From: Parcubacteria group bacterium
GTDB lineage: Bacteria; Patescibacteriota; Minisyncoccia; UBA6257
Assembly (NCBI GenBank): GCA_012798235.1
Contig: JAAZNP010000004.1
Coordinates: 1-64,000 of the forward strand
Reading direction: 5' to 3'
DNA length: 64,000 nucleotides
Shown in pieces: positions 7,939 through 14,926 of this stretch. The notes under the pieces are model-generated. The model ran no database searches. It saw only the letters and a program-made list of their open reading frames with translations, and was not told the DNA's origin. Numbering within the stretch: the first letter of the stretch is position 1; the number at the start of each line of letters is the position of its first letter. Position numbers and translations under genes: made by a program.

Positions 7939-8316
7939 ATGAATCATTTAAGATTAGGTAGTTGGGGAGAAGAAATCGGCATTAAGTATCTTCAAGCTCA
8001 TAACTACCAAATTATTTCTCGAAATTATCGAAAAAAGTGGGGCGAAATTGATATTGTTGCCTTTGATGGACAAAGTAAAGAAACAGTTTTCTTAGAAGTA
8101 AAAACAATAAATAGATTAAACACAGCAAGTTTATTACCAGAAGAAGAATTAACACCAGAAAAGATGCTAAAACTCAAAAGAGTAATCTTAAGTTTTTTAA
8201 GCCAGTATCATTTGGAAGATAAACCGTGGCGTTTTGATTTTCTAGCCATAGAAATACAAAATAATGCTTTAGAACCAGATCTCCGCCATTATAAGGATGT
8301 TTATTTAGAATTTTAA
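7939..8316 (+). CDS. yraN: YraN/UPF0102 family endonuclease-like protein
   Basis: A 125 aa protein of the UPF0102 family with the restriction-endonuclease-like core: LGSWGEEIGIKYL at the N-terminus, GEIDIVA (Asp38) and FLEVKT (Glu53, Lys55) as the PD-(D/E)XK-type metal site. Family members are linked to Holliday-junction or replication-associated DNA processing, but the role is not settled. A GAAGGA sequence lies only 2 nt before the ATG. The gene converges on alr across the parS region. Confidence 0.88.
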   Translation: MNHLRLGSWGEEIGIKYLQAHNYQIISRNYRKKWGEIDIVAFDGQSKETVFLEVKTINRLNTASLLPEEELTPEKMLKLKRVILSFLSQYHLEDKPWRFDFLAIEIQNNALEPDLRHYKDVYLEF

Positions 8317-8322
8317 GTGATT

Positions 8323-8362
8323 TGTTTCACACCAAACATTGTGTGAAACAAAGTGTGAAACA
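8323..8362. promoter_or_regulatory. Cluster of parS-like half-sites
   Basis: TGTTTCACAC (8323-8332) and GTGTGAAACA (8341-8350) form an inverted pair, and a second GTGTGAAACA follows at 8353-8362. All carry the parS half-site core (TGTTTCAC / GTGAAACA), and they lie about 110-150 bp from the full parS site. They could be extra ParB contacts or a 10 bp stem hairpin behind yraN. Confidence 0.55.
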
Positions 8363-8386
8363 TTTTTATAGAATTGCACTAAAAAA

Positions 8387-8443
8387 TCGCTTAACCATGC
8401 GAAAACCAGGCTTTCAAAGCTTAGTTTGCTCATGGTTAAGCGA
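8387..8443. terminator. Long hairpin between convergent yraN and alr
   Basis: A 13 bp perfect inverted repeat, TCGCTTAACCATG (8387-8399) with CATGGTTAAGCGA (8431-8443), flanked by A-rich and T-rich DNA. It fits a bidirectional terminator between converging genes, with an unusually long 31 nt loop. Confidence 0.5.
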
Positions 8444-8464
8444 AAAAATGACTTTTTTCTCTTG

Positions 8465-8490
8465 TAAAATGTTTCACGTGAAACATTTTA
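8465..8490. promoter_or_regulatory. parS: parS centromere-like site (ParB binding)
   Basis: TGTTTCACGTGAAACA at 8470-8485 equals the classical Bacillus-type parS 16-mer. It is embedded in a 26 bp perfect palindrome (8465-8490) whose right edge includes the alr stop codon. ParB-CTPase clamps load at such sites to organise and segregate the origin region. No parA or parB gene is in the window, but the site suggests that this segment lies near oriC. Confidence 0.9.
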
Positions 8491-9609
8491 AGTTAAAATT
8501 CTAGGAAGCCAAGGGTTAATTCGAGTGACGATTTCGTAATTTATAGTGTTAGCCCAAGAAGCTAAATCATTAGCACTGATTATTTGATTTTTGCTTTTAC
8601 CGATTAAAATTACTTTATCACCAACTTTAGCATTAGGTACTTTAGTAATATCCACCATTGATAAATTCATACAGATTCTACCTCGAATCGGGCATTTTTT
8701 GCCCTTGATAATTACCTGAGCTCGATTAGAAAAGAGTCGATCATAACCATCCCAATAACCAACCGGAATAATTGCTAAATTAGTTTTCTTTTTAGTAGTA
8801 TATGTACCGCCATAACCAATTTTTGTTTTTGGCGGCAAATCTTTTATTTGAAGAATTGTCGTATACCAAAATAGAGCTGGTTTTAAATTAATTCTTTGGG
8901 CAATTTTTTCATTATCATATAAACCATACAGACCAATTCCTAATCTGATGCCATTTAGAAGGGACTCTTTATAAAGAACACTGCTAGCAGTGCAAGCAAA
9001 ATGCTTTAAGGGGATATGAATTTTCTGACTTTCAAGTTGTTTTATCAGGTTTTTAAATTTTTTTAATTGATAATAGGTATATTGGGGATTATCCTCACTA
9101 GAAGCAAAATGGCTCCAAATACCTTCTAAAATAAGATTTTGATAAGGTTTTAATTTTTCAATAAACGATAGGGTATCTTGGGGCATAATTCCGGTTCGAG
9201 AAGCGCCAGTGTCAATTTCTAAATGTATCTTGACAGTTTTATTTAAATGTTTCGCAATATCATTAAGAATTTGTGCTTGTTGAAGATCGTAAAGAGCAAA
9301 AATAACTTTATTTTTGATAGCTTTTTTTAATAAGTTCCTATCTAATTCGTAAAAACTTAAGACAAAAATTGGTTTTTTAATTTTAAAATCAATAAGTTTT
9401 AAAGCTTCTTCTAAGCTCACGACGCAAATACGATCAACGTCCTTGTTTTTGTCACAAATTTGAGCCACTTCGAAAAAACCATGGCCATAGGCATTAGATT
9501 TAATTACCGACATAAGCAATTTATCAGGACCAATTAATTTCCGAAATTGGCTGATATTGTAATTAATGGCTGACTTATTAATTTCTAACCAAGTTAATGG
9601 TTTGTTCAT
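8488..9609 (-). CDS. alr: Alanine racemase
   Basis: A 373 aa PLP-dependent fold-III enzyme converting L- to D-alanine for peptidoglycan. The PLP lysine is Lys37 in SVIKSNAYGHG, and the second catalytic base is Tyr266 in GYGGTY. The C-terminal beta domain contains CMNLSMVDIT. It follows tRNA-Ala on the minus strand, and both appear to be read from the promoter at 9721-9749. With murA in the same window, this shows that the cell makes its own wall precursors. Confidence 0.96.
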   Translation of the reverse strand: MNKPLTWLEINKSAINYNISQFRKLIGPDKLLMSVIKSNAYGHGFFEVAQICDKNKDVDRICVVSLEEALKLIDFKIKKPIFVLSFYELDRNLLKKAIKNKVIFALYDLQQAQILNDIAKHLNKTVKIHLEIDTGASRTGIMPQDTLSFIEKLKPYQNLILEGIWSHFASSEDNPQYTYYQLKKFKNLIKQLESQKIHIPLKHFACTASSVLYKESLLNGIRLGIGLYGLYDNEKIAQRINLKPALFWYTTILQIKDLPPKTKIGYGGTYTTKKKTNLAIIPVGYWDGYDRLFSNRAQVIIKGKKCPIRGRICMNLSMVDITKVPNAKVGDKVILIGKSKNQIISANDLASWANTINYEIVTRINPWLPRILT

Positions 9610-9636
9610 AGATTAAATTTATAAATATAAAGGGAG

Positions 9637-9707
9637 TGGACTCAGCGAGAATCGAACTCGCATCTCCGCAATGCGAATGCGGTGTATTACCATTATACTA
9701 TGAGCCC
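9637..9707 (-). tRNA. tRNA-Ala(CGC)
   Basis: The acceptor pairs GGGCTCA with TGAGTCC and contains the G3-U70 wobble pair that identifies alanine tRNAs. The anticodon stem is CCGCA/TGCGG with loop TTCGCAT (anticodon CGC). The discriminator is A and CCA is not encoded. It is immediately upstream of alr. Confidence 0.93.
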
Positions 9708-9720
9708 ATGTTTTATAAGA

Positions 9721-9749
9721 AGTATAATTGATTTTATTCTTTTCTTCAA
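9721..9749 (-). promoter_or_regulatory. Promoter of tRNA-Ala and alr
   Basis: On the minus strand TTGAAG (9744-9749) and TATACT (9721-9726) are separated by 17 bp. It stands back-to-back with the arsR promoter, only 4 bp between the two -35 boxes. Confidence 0.6.
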
Positions 9750-9753
9750 TCTC

Positions 9754-9781
9754 TTGACTTTTATTTTTATAAGAGTATAAT
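9754..9781 (+). promoter_or_regulatory. Promoter of the arsR operon
   Basis: TTGACT (9754-9759) and TATAAT (9776-9781) are spaced by 16 bp. The predicted start falls inside the inverted repeat at 9783-9810, so a bound repressor would block initiation. Confidence 0.8.
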
Positions 9782-9782
9782 C

Positions 9783-9810
9783 TAATATATCAATGTAAAT
9801 TGATATATTA
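9783..9810. promoter_or_regulatory. ArsR-type operator
   Basis: A perfect 12-4-12 inverted repeat: TAATATATCAAT (9783-9794), spacer GTAA, ATTGATATATTA (9799-9810). It begins one base after the -10 box and ends 5 bp before the arsR ATG. Size, symmetry and AT-rich half-sites fit ArsR/SmtB-family operators, so autoregulation is likely. Confidence 0.8.
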
Positions 9811-9815
9811 TTTCA

Positions 9816-10112
9816 ATGAAAAAACACAAAAACTTACTATCTTTAAATGAACATCAACTTTTAGATTTTTTGAAAATCATTAGCGATGAGGAGCGTTTTA
9901 AAATTATTCATTTGCTTCGTCAAAAATCTTATTGCGTTTGCGAACTAAGCCAGTTATTAGATTTACCTCAGAATTTAATTTCTTATCATTTAAAAGTTTT
10001 AAAAGATTTTGGAATAATAAATTTAAAGAAAAATGGTCGCAAGAATTTCTATTCCATAAATATTAAAATTCTTTCTTCTCTTTGCCACATTTTAAACAAA
10101 AATTTAACCTAA
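9816..10112 (+). CDS. arsR: ArsR/SmtB-family metalloid-responsive repressor
   Basis: A 98 aa winged-helix regulator. The recognition helix region is LPQNLISYHLKVLKDFGII (residues 50-68), and the wing contains KKNGRKNFYSI. The dyad SYCVCEL places Cys40 and Cys42 where ELCVCDL sits in As(III)/Sb(III)-sensing ArsR proteins (alpha-3 site). It should repress at the operator at 9783-9810 and release on binding a thiophilic metal or metalloid. It is the first gene of a six-gene operon. Confidence 0.88.
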   Translation: MKKHKNLLSLNEHQLLDFLKIISDEERFKIIHLLRQKSYCVCELSQLLDLPQNLISYHLKVLKDFGIINLKKNGRKNFYSINIKILSSLCHILNKNLT

Positions 10113-10120
10113 TTAAAACT

Positions 10121-10375
10121 ATGACGATCAAAATTTTGGGTTCTGGTTGCCCTAACTGCCAGTTATTAGAGGCACAAACTAAAAAAGCCGTGGAGGAATT
10201 AGGATTAAAAGATATTCCAATCGAGCATGTTTATGATATTGATAAAATCATTGAAATGGGTATTGCTTTTACTCCAGCTTTAGTAATTAATGATGAAATA
10301 AAACTCATGGGTAAGATTCCTTCCGTAGAAGAGTTAAAAGCATTAATTCAAGAATCATTAAAAAATAACAAATAA
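10121..10375 (+). CDS. Small thioredoxin-fold redox protein (MTH895/TM0996 type)
   Basis: An 84 aa protein with the active-site motif GSGCPNC (Cys10, Cys13), cis-Pro motif TPALVIN and a C-terminal helix, matching the thioredoxin_3 (redox-active disulfide protein 2) family. I chose the ATG at 10121: it follows the arsR stop by 8 bp and starts right at the first beta strand, whereas the longer frame from 10082 would overlap arsR. Such proteins commonly accompany ArsR and ArsP-like permeases and may pass reducing equivalents or bind the metal. Confidence 0.85.
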   Translation: MTIKILGSGCPNCQLLEAQTKKAVEELGLKDIPIEHVYDIDKIIEMGIAFTPALVINDEIKLMGKIPSVEELKALIQESLKNNK

Positions 10376-10387
10376 AAACTGAAAAAT

Positions 10388-11431
10388 ATGAGAAGATTAA
10401 CCTTCGGTATTATTTTAATTGTATTAATTTTAGGAATTTTAGTGAGTTATGAGTGGTATGGCGCTTTTAAAAAATCCCATTTAATTGAGATGGGCATTTA
10501 TTCTAAAGAACCGTTTCCTATCACCTCAGGCACTCCTTGGTATTTAATTCCCTTTTATACTTTATTATCTTATTTACAAAAAGCCTGGTTTTGTTTAGGT
10601 ATGGCTTTTTTAATTGCTGGCGCCGTACAAACTTTTATTCCCAAAGAATTAATCATTAAACATTTAGGCAAAAGAAGCGCTAAAGCTTATTTAATGGCTG
10701 CTTTCGGCGGACCCTTACTTTCAGTTTGCTCTTGCTCGATTATTCCTTTATTTGCTGCCATTAAAAAAAGAGGCGCTGGTTTAGGACCAGCTATTACTTT
10801 TCTTTTAGCCACCCCAGCGATTAATCCAGCAGCGATTATTTTAACTTTTAGTCTATTAAACTGGAAATTTGTGGCAGGAAGAATTATTCTAGCTTTATCA
10901 GCTGCAATTATTACTGGTTTAATTTTAGAAAAAATTTGGGGCCAAGAAGACAATGCCCAATTATCTTCTTTGAATGTTGAATACCAACATATTCCTTTGA
11001 ATTTAAAGAAAGATCTAATAGATTGGCTTAAAAATGTTTGGGATTTTATTAAAAAAATTCTTCCTTTAGTTCTTTTGGGTATTTTTATTATTGGAATAAT
11101 AAAGATCTTTTTGACCACTGAAGTTATTGGCAAATATTTAGGACCAGGATTATGGCAAACTGCTTTAGCTTCTATTTTAGGGGTAGTGATGTATACCCCA
11201 ACCTTAGTAGAGATTCCTTTTATTAGAGAACTATTAGGTTTAGGCATGGGCACTGGTCCAGCTTTAGCCTTTCTTCTAACTGGTCCAGCTTTAAGCTTGC
11301 CTTCCATGCTTGGCATTTCTAAAGTTATTGGCTGGAAAAAGGTTTTAAATTATGCTTTGATGATGTGGATTTTAGGTATTATTGGTGGTTTGATTTTTAA
11401 TTATTTTGTTCCTGTGATACACTTATTATAA
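10388..11431 (+). CDS. ArsP/DUF318-family permease
   Basis: A 347 aa integral membrane protein with about eight to ten helices in two related halves. The hallmark GGPLLSVCSCSIIP (Cys114, Cys116) is followed by ATPAINPAA, and the second half has TPTLVEIPF and LTGPALSLPSM. These are signatures of Pfam predicted permease PF03773, which includes ArsP, an exporter of trivalent organoarsenicals, and the SO_0444 efflux proteins. The paired cysteines probably handle a thiophilic ion. It sits within the ArsR operon, 12 bp after the thioredoxin-fold gene. Confidence 0.88.
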   Translation: MRRLTFGIILIVLILGILVSYEWYGAFKKSHLIEMGIYSKEPFPITSGTPWYLIPFYTLLSYLQKAWFCLGMAFLIAGAVQTFIPKELIIKHLGKRSAKAYLMAAFGGPLLSVCSCSIIPLFAAIKKRGAGLGPAITFLLATPAINPAAIILTFSLLNWKFVAGRIILALSAAIITGLILEKIWGQEDNAQLSSLNVEYQHIPLNLKKDLIDWLKNVWDFIKKILPLVLLGIFIIGIIKIFLTTEVIGKYLGPGLWQTALASILGVVMYTPTLVEIPFIRELLGLGMGTGPALAFLLTGPALSLPSMLGISKVIGWKKVLNYALMMWILGIIGGLIFNYFVPVIHLL

Positions 11432-11435
11432 ATAC

Positions 11436-11687
11436 ATGAATAATAATTTAATTAAAATTTATTCTTCGCCAGATTGTCCTTATTGCTATACCGTAAAAGA
11501 TTATCTTAATCAAAAAGGGATTAATTTTGAAGAAATTGATTTATATGAAGAGCCAGAGAAAAGAAAAGAAATGGAAGAAATTTCTCATCAAAAGAACATT
11601 CCAGTTTTAGTCATTAATAATGAAGTAGTTGTGGGTTGGAATAAAGAAAAAATTGATGAACTTTTAAAGAAATATGGATTTATATGA
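11436..11687 (+). CDS. Glutaredoxin-like protein
   Basis: An 83 aa NrdH/glutaredoxin-type protein with active-site CPYC (Cys14, Cys17), cis-Pro motif IPVLVIN and the GW motif of small NrdH-like redoxins. Its last 14 bp overlap the thioredoxin reductase gene, implying coupled translation and that the reductase is its electron donor. In this operon it may reduce the permease substrate or the exported thioredoxin domains. Confidence 0.88.
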   Translation: MNNNLIKIYSSPDCPYCYTVKDYLNQKGINFEEIDLYEEPEKRKEMEEISHQKNIPVLVINNEVVVGWNKEKIDELLKKYGFI

Positions 11688-12594
11688 TCTAATTATTATT
11701 GGCGCTGGACCAGCAGGAATTACTGCTGGTATTTATGCTGCGCGCAAAAAGATTAAAACTCTTTTAATTACCAAAGATTTTACTGGCCAAGTTGGTTTAT
11801 CTTGGAAAATAGAAAATTATCCTGGTTTTAAACAAATTAGTGGTCTAAAGTTAATGGAAAATTTGAAAAATCATTTAAAAGAATACGAAATTGAAATCAA
11901 AAATTTTGAAGAAGTAAAACAAATTGTAAAAGATAATAATTACTTTCAAACTATTACTAATGAAAATAAATATTTAGCAAGAACATTAATTATTGCCACT
12001 GGTGCTTTACCTAAAAAATTAGCGATAAAAAACGAAAAAAAATTTCTTGGCCACGGCTTATCTTATTGTTTAACTTGCGATGAAAAAGCTTTTGAAGGAA
12101 AAATTGTGGCAGTGATTGGCGGTGGTAATGCTGGCGCCGAAGCTGCTCTAGAATTACAAAAATTTTGTCCCAAAATTTATCTTTTAGAATATTTAGAAAA
12201 TTTAACTGGTGATGAAATTTTGAAAGAAGAAGTGTTAAATAGTCCCTCGATTACAGTTATTACTAATGCTCAAGTATTAAGTTTTGAGGGTGAGAAAGAA
12301 TTAGAAAAAATTATTTTTAAAGACAGAAAAACAAATAAAGAAAAAGAAATTTTAATTAATGGCTGCTTTGTTGAAATTGGAACAAAATCAAATACCGAAT
12401 TTTTAGAAGGGTTAGTAGAATTAAATGAGAAAAAAGAAATCATCGTTGATCCTAAAACAATGGTAACCTCAGTAAAAGGAATTTTTGCTGCTGGCGATGT
12501 TGGTAATTTTAATCAAAAACAAATTATTCTTGCCTGTGGTCAGGGCGCTTTAGCAGCTTTATCAGCTTATCAATATTTAAAAACATTAAAATAG
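11674..12594 (+). CDS. trxB: Thioredoxin reductase-like flavoprotein
   Basis: A 306 aa FAD/NAD(P)H-dependent disulfide reductase. The FAD-binding GAGPAG is at residues 10-15, the redox-active pair is Cys132/Cys135 in SYCLTCDE, and the pyridine nucleotide site is IGGGNAGAEAA. The C-terminal FAD motif is GIFAAGDVG. Length is normal. It is embedded between glutaredoxin-like and DsbD-like genes, so it is likely the cytosolic electron source of this operon. Confidence 0.92.
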   Translation: MDLYDLIIIGAGPAGITAGIYAARKKIKTLLITKDFTGQVGLSWKIENYPGFKQISGLKLMENLKNHLKEYEIEIKNFEEVKQIVKDNNYFQTITNENKYLARTLIIATGALPKKLAIKNEKKFLGHGLSYCLTCDEKAFEGKIVAVIGGGNAGAEAALELQKFCPKIYLLEYLENLTGDEILKEEVLNSPSITVITNAQVLSFEGEKELEKIIFKDRKTNKEKEILINGCFVEIGTKSNTEFLEGLVELNEKKEIIVDPKTMVTSVKGIFAAGDVGNFNQKQIILACGQGALAALSAYQYLKTLK

Positions 12595-12598
12595 AAGT

Positions 12599-14194
12599 AT
12601 GATTAATAAAAACAAAATTTTGGGCTTATTTTTAGTAATTACTTTAATTCTTTCGTTTTTCTCTTTTTATTCATCTAGTAGAGCTCAAGAAAAAGAAGTT
12701 AATTTGTATTTTTTCTGGGGTCAAGGTTGTCCTCATTGTGCTCACGAGAAGCCATTTCTTGAATCATTAAAATCAAAATATCCTCAGTTAAAAATTTATG
12801 ATTTTGAAGTTTGGTATAACCAGAAAAACAGAGATTTATTAATTGAGGTAGGAAAAAAACTAAAAATAGATATTAGTGGCGTTCCTTTAACAATTATAAA
12901 TGATCAGCCGATTATCGGTTATTATGATGATACTACCACCGGCAAACAAATCGAAGATTTAATAATTAAATGTCTAAATAGCTCTTGTAAGGATTCGGTT
13001 AGAGAAATTGTTTTTAAAAATTTAACCACCACTACTAAAAAAGAAACTCCTTCAACCACTACTACCACTACTATCTCTCAAAAAGAAATTAAAGCCTACC
13101 TTTTTTGGGCCGAAGGTTGTCCCTTATGCTCTGCTGAAAAGACTTTTTTAAATCAACTTAAAGAAGAATATTCGAATTTAAATATTACCTATTTGAATGT
13201 TTCTAAAAATAACAATAATGATATTTTAAAACAAACAGTTGAAGAACTGAATATTGAAAATCCCAGTTTGCCATTATTAATAATCGGAGAAAAAACAATA
13301 ATTGGGTGGCGCGATCAAGATACATCCGGCAAAGCAATACGCGATGCCATTAATTGTTATTTAGAAAATGAATGTCCTGACTTAGTTGGTCAAGTTTTAA
13401 CTCGCTTTAATACTTTTGGTCAATTTACCAAAGATAAACCTTTGCCAGAAAAAATCAAAATTCCTTTAATTGGAGACATAGAAACTAAAAATCTTTCCTT
13501 GCCGGCTTTAGCAATTATTATTGGTGGACTTGATGGTTTTAATCCTTGTGCGATGTGGGTGCTGATTTTCTTAATTACCTTACTTTTGAAAATGCAAGAT
13601 CGCAAAAGAATGTGGATTTTAGGCTCTACTTTTATCGCTACCTCATCTGCTGTTTATTTTCTTTTTATGAATGCTTGGCTTAATTTAATCCTCTGTTTAG
13701 GATTTATTTTTTGGATTAGGTTAGTGGTTGGGATCGTAGCTTTAGGTAGCGGTGTTTATAATTTGAGAGATTATTTCACTAATCAGGAAGCTGCTTGTAA
13801 AGTAACTGATGCGAAACAAAAGAAAACGACCATGGATAAAATGAAAGATATTGTCCATCGCCGATCTTTCTTATTAGCTTTAATTGGTATTATTCTTTTA
13901 GCTGCTTCTATAAATTTAATCGAATTAATTTGTTCTGCTGGTTTTCCGGTGATTTTCACCCAATTATTGGCCTTGAGTAATTTAGCTAAATGGCAATATT
14001 ATCTTTATATGCTTTTATACATTTTTGTCTTTATGCTTGATGATTTGATTGTTTTTATTGGCGCGATGATTACTTTAAGAGTTACGGGTATTACTAATAA
14101 ATATTCTCGCTTGTCTCATTTAATTGGTGGCATTTTGATGCTTTTAATTGGTTTGCTTTTGATCTTTAAGCCAGAATTATTGATGTTTGGCTAA
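12599..14194 (+). CDS. Double-thioredoxin plus DsbD/CcdA-like membrane fusion protein
   Basis: A 531 aa protein. A signal peptide or anchor (residues 7-29) is followed by thioredoxin domain 1 with CPHC (Cys44, Cys47), a Thr-rich linker (143-159), and thioredoxin domain 2 with CPLC (Cys174, Cys177). About six helices follow (300-528). The membrane part has single cysteines in GFNPCAMW (Cys317) and LICSAGFP (Cys445), the arrangement by which DsbD/CcdA carries electrons across the membrane. Both thioredoxin domains precede the membrane part, unlike classical DsbD. Last gene of the ArsR operon. Confidence 0.82.
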   Translation: MINKNKILGLFLVITLILSFFSFYSSSRAQEKEVNLYFFWGQGCPHCAHEKPFLESLKSKYPQLKIYDFEVWYNQKNRDLLIEVGKKLKIDISGVPLTIINDQPIIGYYDDTTTGKQIEDLIIKCLNSSCKDSVREIVFKNLTTTTKKETPSTTTTTTISQKEIKAYLFWAEGCPLCSAEKTFLNQLKEEYSNLNITYLNVSKNNNNDILKQTVEELNIENPSLPLLIIGEKTIIGWRDQDTSGKAIRDAINCYLENECPDLVGQVLTRFNTFGQFTKDKPLPEKIKIPLIGDIETKNLSLPALAIIIGGLDGFNPCAMWVLIFLITLLLKMQDRKRMWILGSTFIATSSAVYFLFMNAWLNLILCLGFIFWIRLVVGIVALGSGVYNLRDYFTNQEAACKVTDAKQKKTTMDKMKDIVHRRSFLLALIGIILLAASINLIELICSAGFPVIFTQLLALSNLAKWQYYLYMLLYIFVFMLDDLIVFIGAMITLRVTGITNKYSRLSHLIGGILMLLIGLLLIFKPELLMFG

Positions 14195-14207
14195 GTCCCA
14201 CTAATTG

Positions 14208-14256
14208 TTTTTTAATTTAAAACCGCGGTAAAAAACCGCAGTTTTAAATTAAAAAA
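14208..14256. terminator. Terminator after the arsR operon
   Basis: A 22 bp stem with one mismatch (14208-14229 with 14235-14256) around a 5 nt loop, with T-rich and A-rich edges. It begins 13 bp after the stop codon of the DsbD-like gene. Confidence 0.75.
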
Positions 14257-14257
14257 C

Positions 14258-14285
14258 TTGAAAATAAAAATAAGAGGAGTATTAT
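14258..14285 (+). promoter_or_regulatory. Promoter of the DUF5320 gene
   Basis: TTGAAA (14258-14263) and TATTAT (14280-14285) are spaced by 16 bp, just downstream of the arsR operon terminator. The -10 box overlaps the palindrome at 14284-14299. Confidence 0.45.
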
Positions 14286-14299
14286 GAATATATATTCAT
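14284..14299. promoter_or_regulatory. Perfect 16 bp palindrome upstream of DUF5320
   Basis: ATGAATATATATTCAT is a perfect palindrome overlapping a -10 box and lying 42 bp before the DUF5320 ATG. It is likely an operator. The DUF134 regulator encoded just downstream, or the upstream ArsR, are candidate binders. Confidence 0.5.
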
Positions 14300-14341
14300 A
14301 AAGGTCGGAAAGATTAAAATAAATAATTTAAAATTACTACT

Positions 14342-14557
14342 ATGCCAAGATTTGATGGAACCGGCCCTATGGGTTTAGGGCCAAGAACTGGTCGTGGCTT
14401 AGGTCCTTGTGGAAGAGGTTATGGTTATCGTCGCTTTGCTTCTCCTAAAAATGAAGCTGCTGCTTTAGAAGATGAGATTCACACATTAGAAGAAGAATTA
14501 AAAGCTTTAAAAGAAGAGAAAGCAGCTTTAGACAAGGAACTAAAGGACCAAAAATAA
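14342..14557 (+). CDS. DUF5320 family protein
   Basis: A 71 aa protein. The Gly/Arg/Pro-rich N-terminus (MPRFDGTGPMGLGP, then TGRGLGPCGRGYGYRR) is the signature of DUF5320, and a charged coiled coil occupies residues 40-71. Family members usually sit next to DUF134 regulators and iron-molybdenum-cofactor-like (NifX/NifB-type) proteins in anaerobes. Function unknown. Here the DUF134 partner follows but is broken and no NifX-like gene is present. Confidence 0.8.
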   Translation: MPRFDGTGPMGLGPRTGRGLGPCGRGYGYRRFASPKNEAAALEDEIHTLEEELKALKEEKAALDKELKDQK

Positions 14558-14560
14558 AAA

Positions 14561-14595
14561 TTAAAAGATCTCTTTTCAACAAAGAGGTCTTTTAA
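14561..14595. terminator. Terminator after DUF5320
   Basis: A 15 bp stem with one mismatch (14561-14575 with 14581-14595) and a 5 nt loop, ending in TTTTAA. It separates the DUF5320 gene from the DUF134 remnant. Confidence 0.7.
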
Positions 14596-14623
14596 TATAA
14601 TAATAAATTAATACATACAATAT

Positions 14624-14911
14624 ATGCCGAGACCAAGAATGCATCGTAGGATAAGGTGTCGCCTAAATGCTTTTTATTTTAAACCTCAGGGAATACCAAT
14701 GAGGTATTTAGATGTGATAGAATTAACCCTAGAAGAAGCCGAGGCTTTAAGATTAAAAAATCTTTTAGATTTAGAGCAGAAAGAAGCCGCTAAAAAAATG
14801 AAAGTCTCGCAACCTACCTTTTAAAGGGATTTAACTTCGGCTTATAAAAAAATAGCAGAGGCTTTAATTACTGGTAAGGCTATTAAAATTGTTTGCGATG
14901 ATAATAAATAA
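14624..14911 (+). pseudogene. DUF134 (UPF0251) DNA-binding protein broken by an in-frame TAA
   Basis: The frame starts MPRPRMHRRIRC, the signature of DUF134 HTH regulators, and has ELTLEEAEALRLKNLLDLEQKEAAKKMKVSQPTF. A TAA stop follows at 14822-14824. The same frame then continues with RDLTSAYKKIAEALITG and KAIKI to a second stop at 14909-14911, exactly the family's usual C-terminus. One CAA-to-TAA change would explain it. Either the gene is a fresh pseudogene with a 66 aa truncated product, or it is a sequencing error. The truncated protein would lose the end of the helix-turn-helix. Confidence 0.85.
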
Positions 14912-14926
14912 TTAATCACTCAATTT

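Noticed and set aside
8322..8504. 60-codon ORF between yraN and alr
   Set aside because: It reads through parS half-sites, a hairpin and the full parS site. Repeated CFH/KHF residues reflect the palindromes.
10687..11316. 209-codon ORF antisense to the permease
   Set aside because: Shadow of a strongly conserved membrane protein; the antisense product matches no family and has a Lys/Pro-rich composition.
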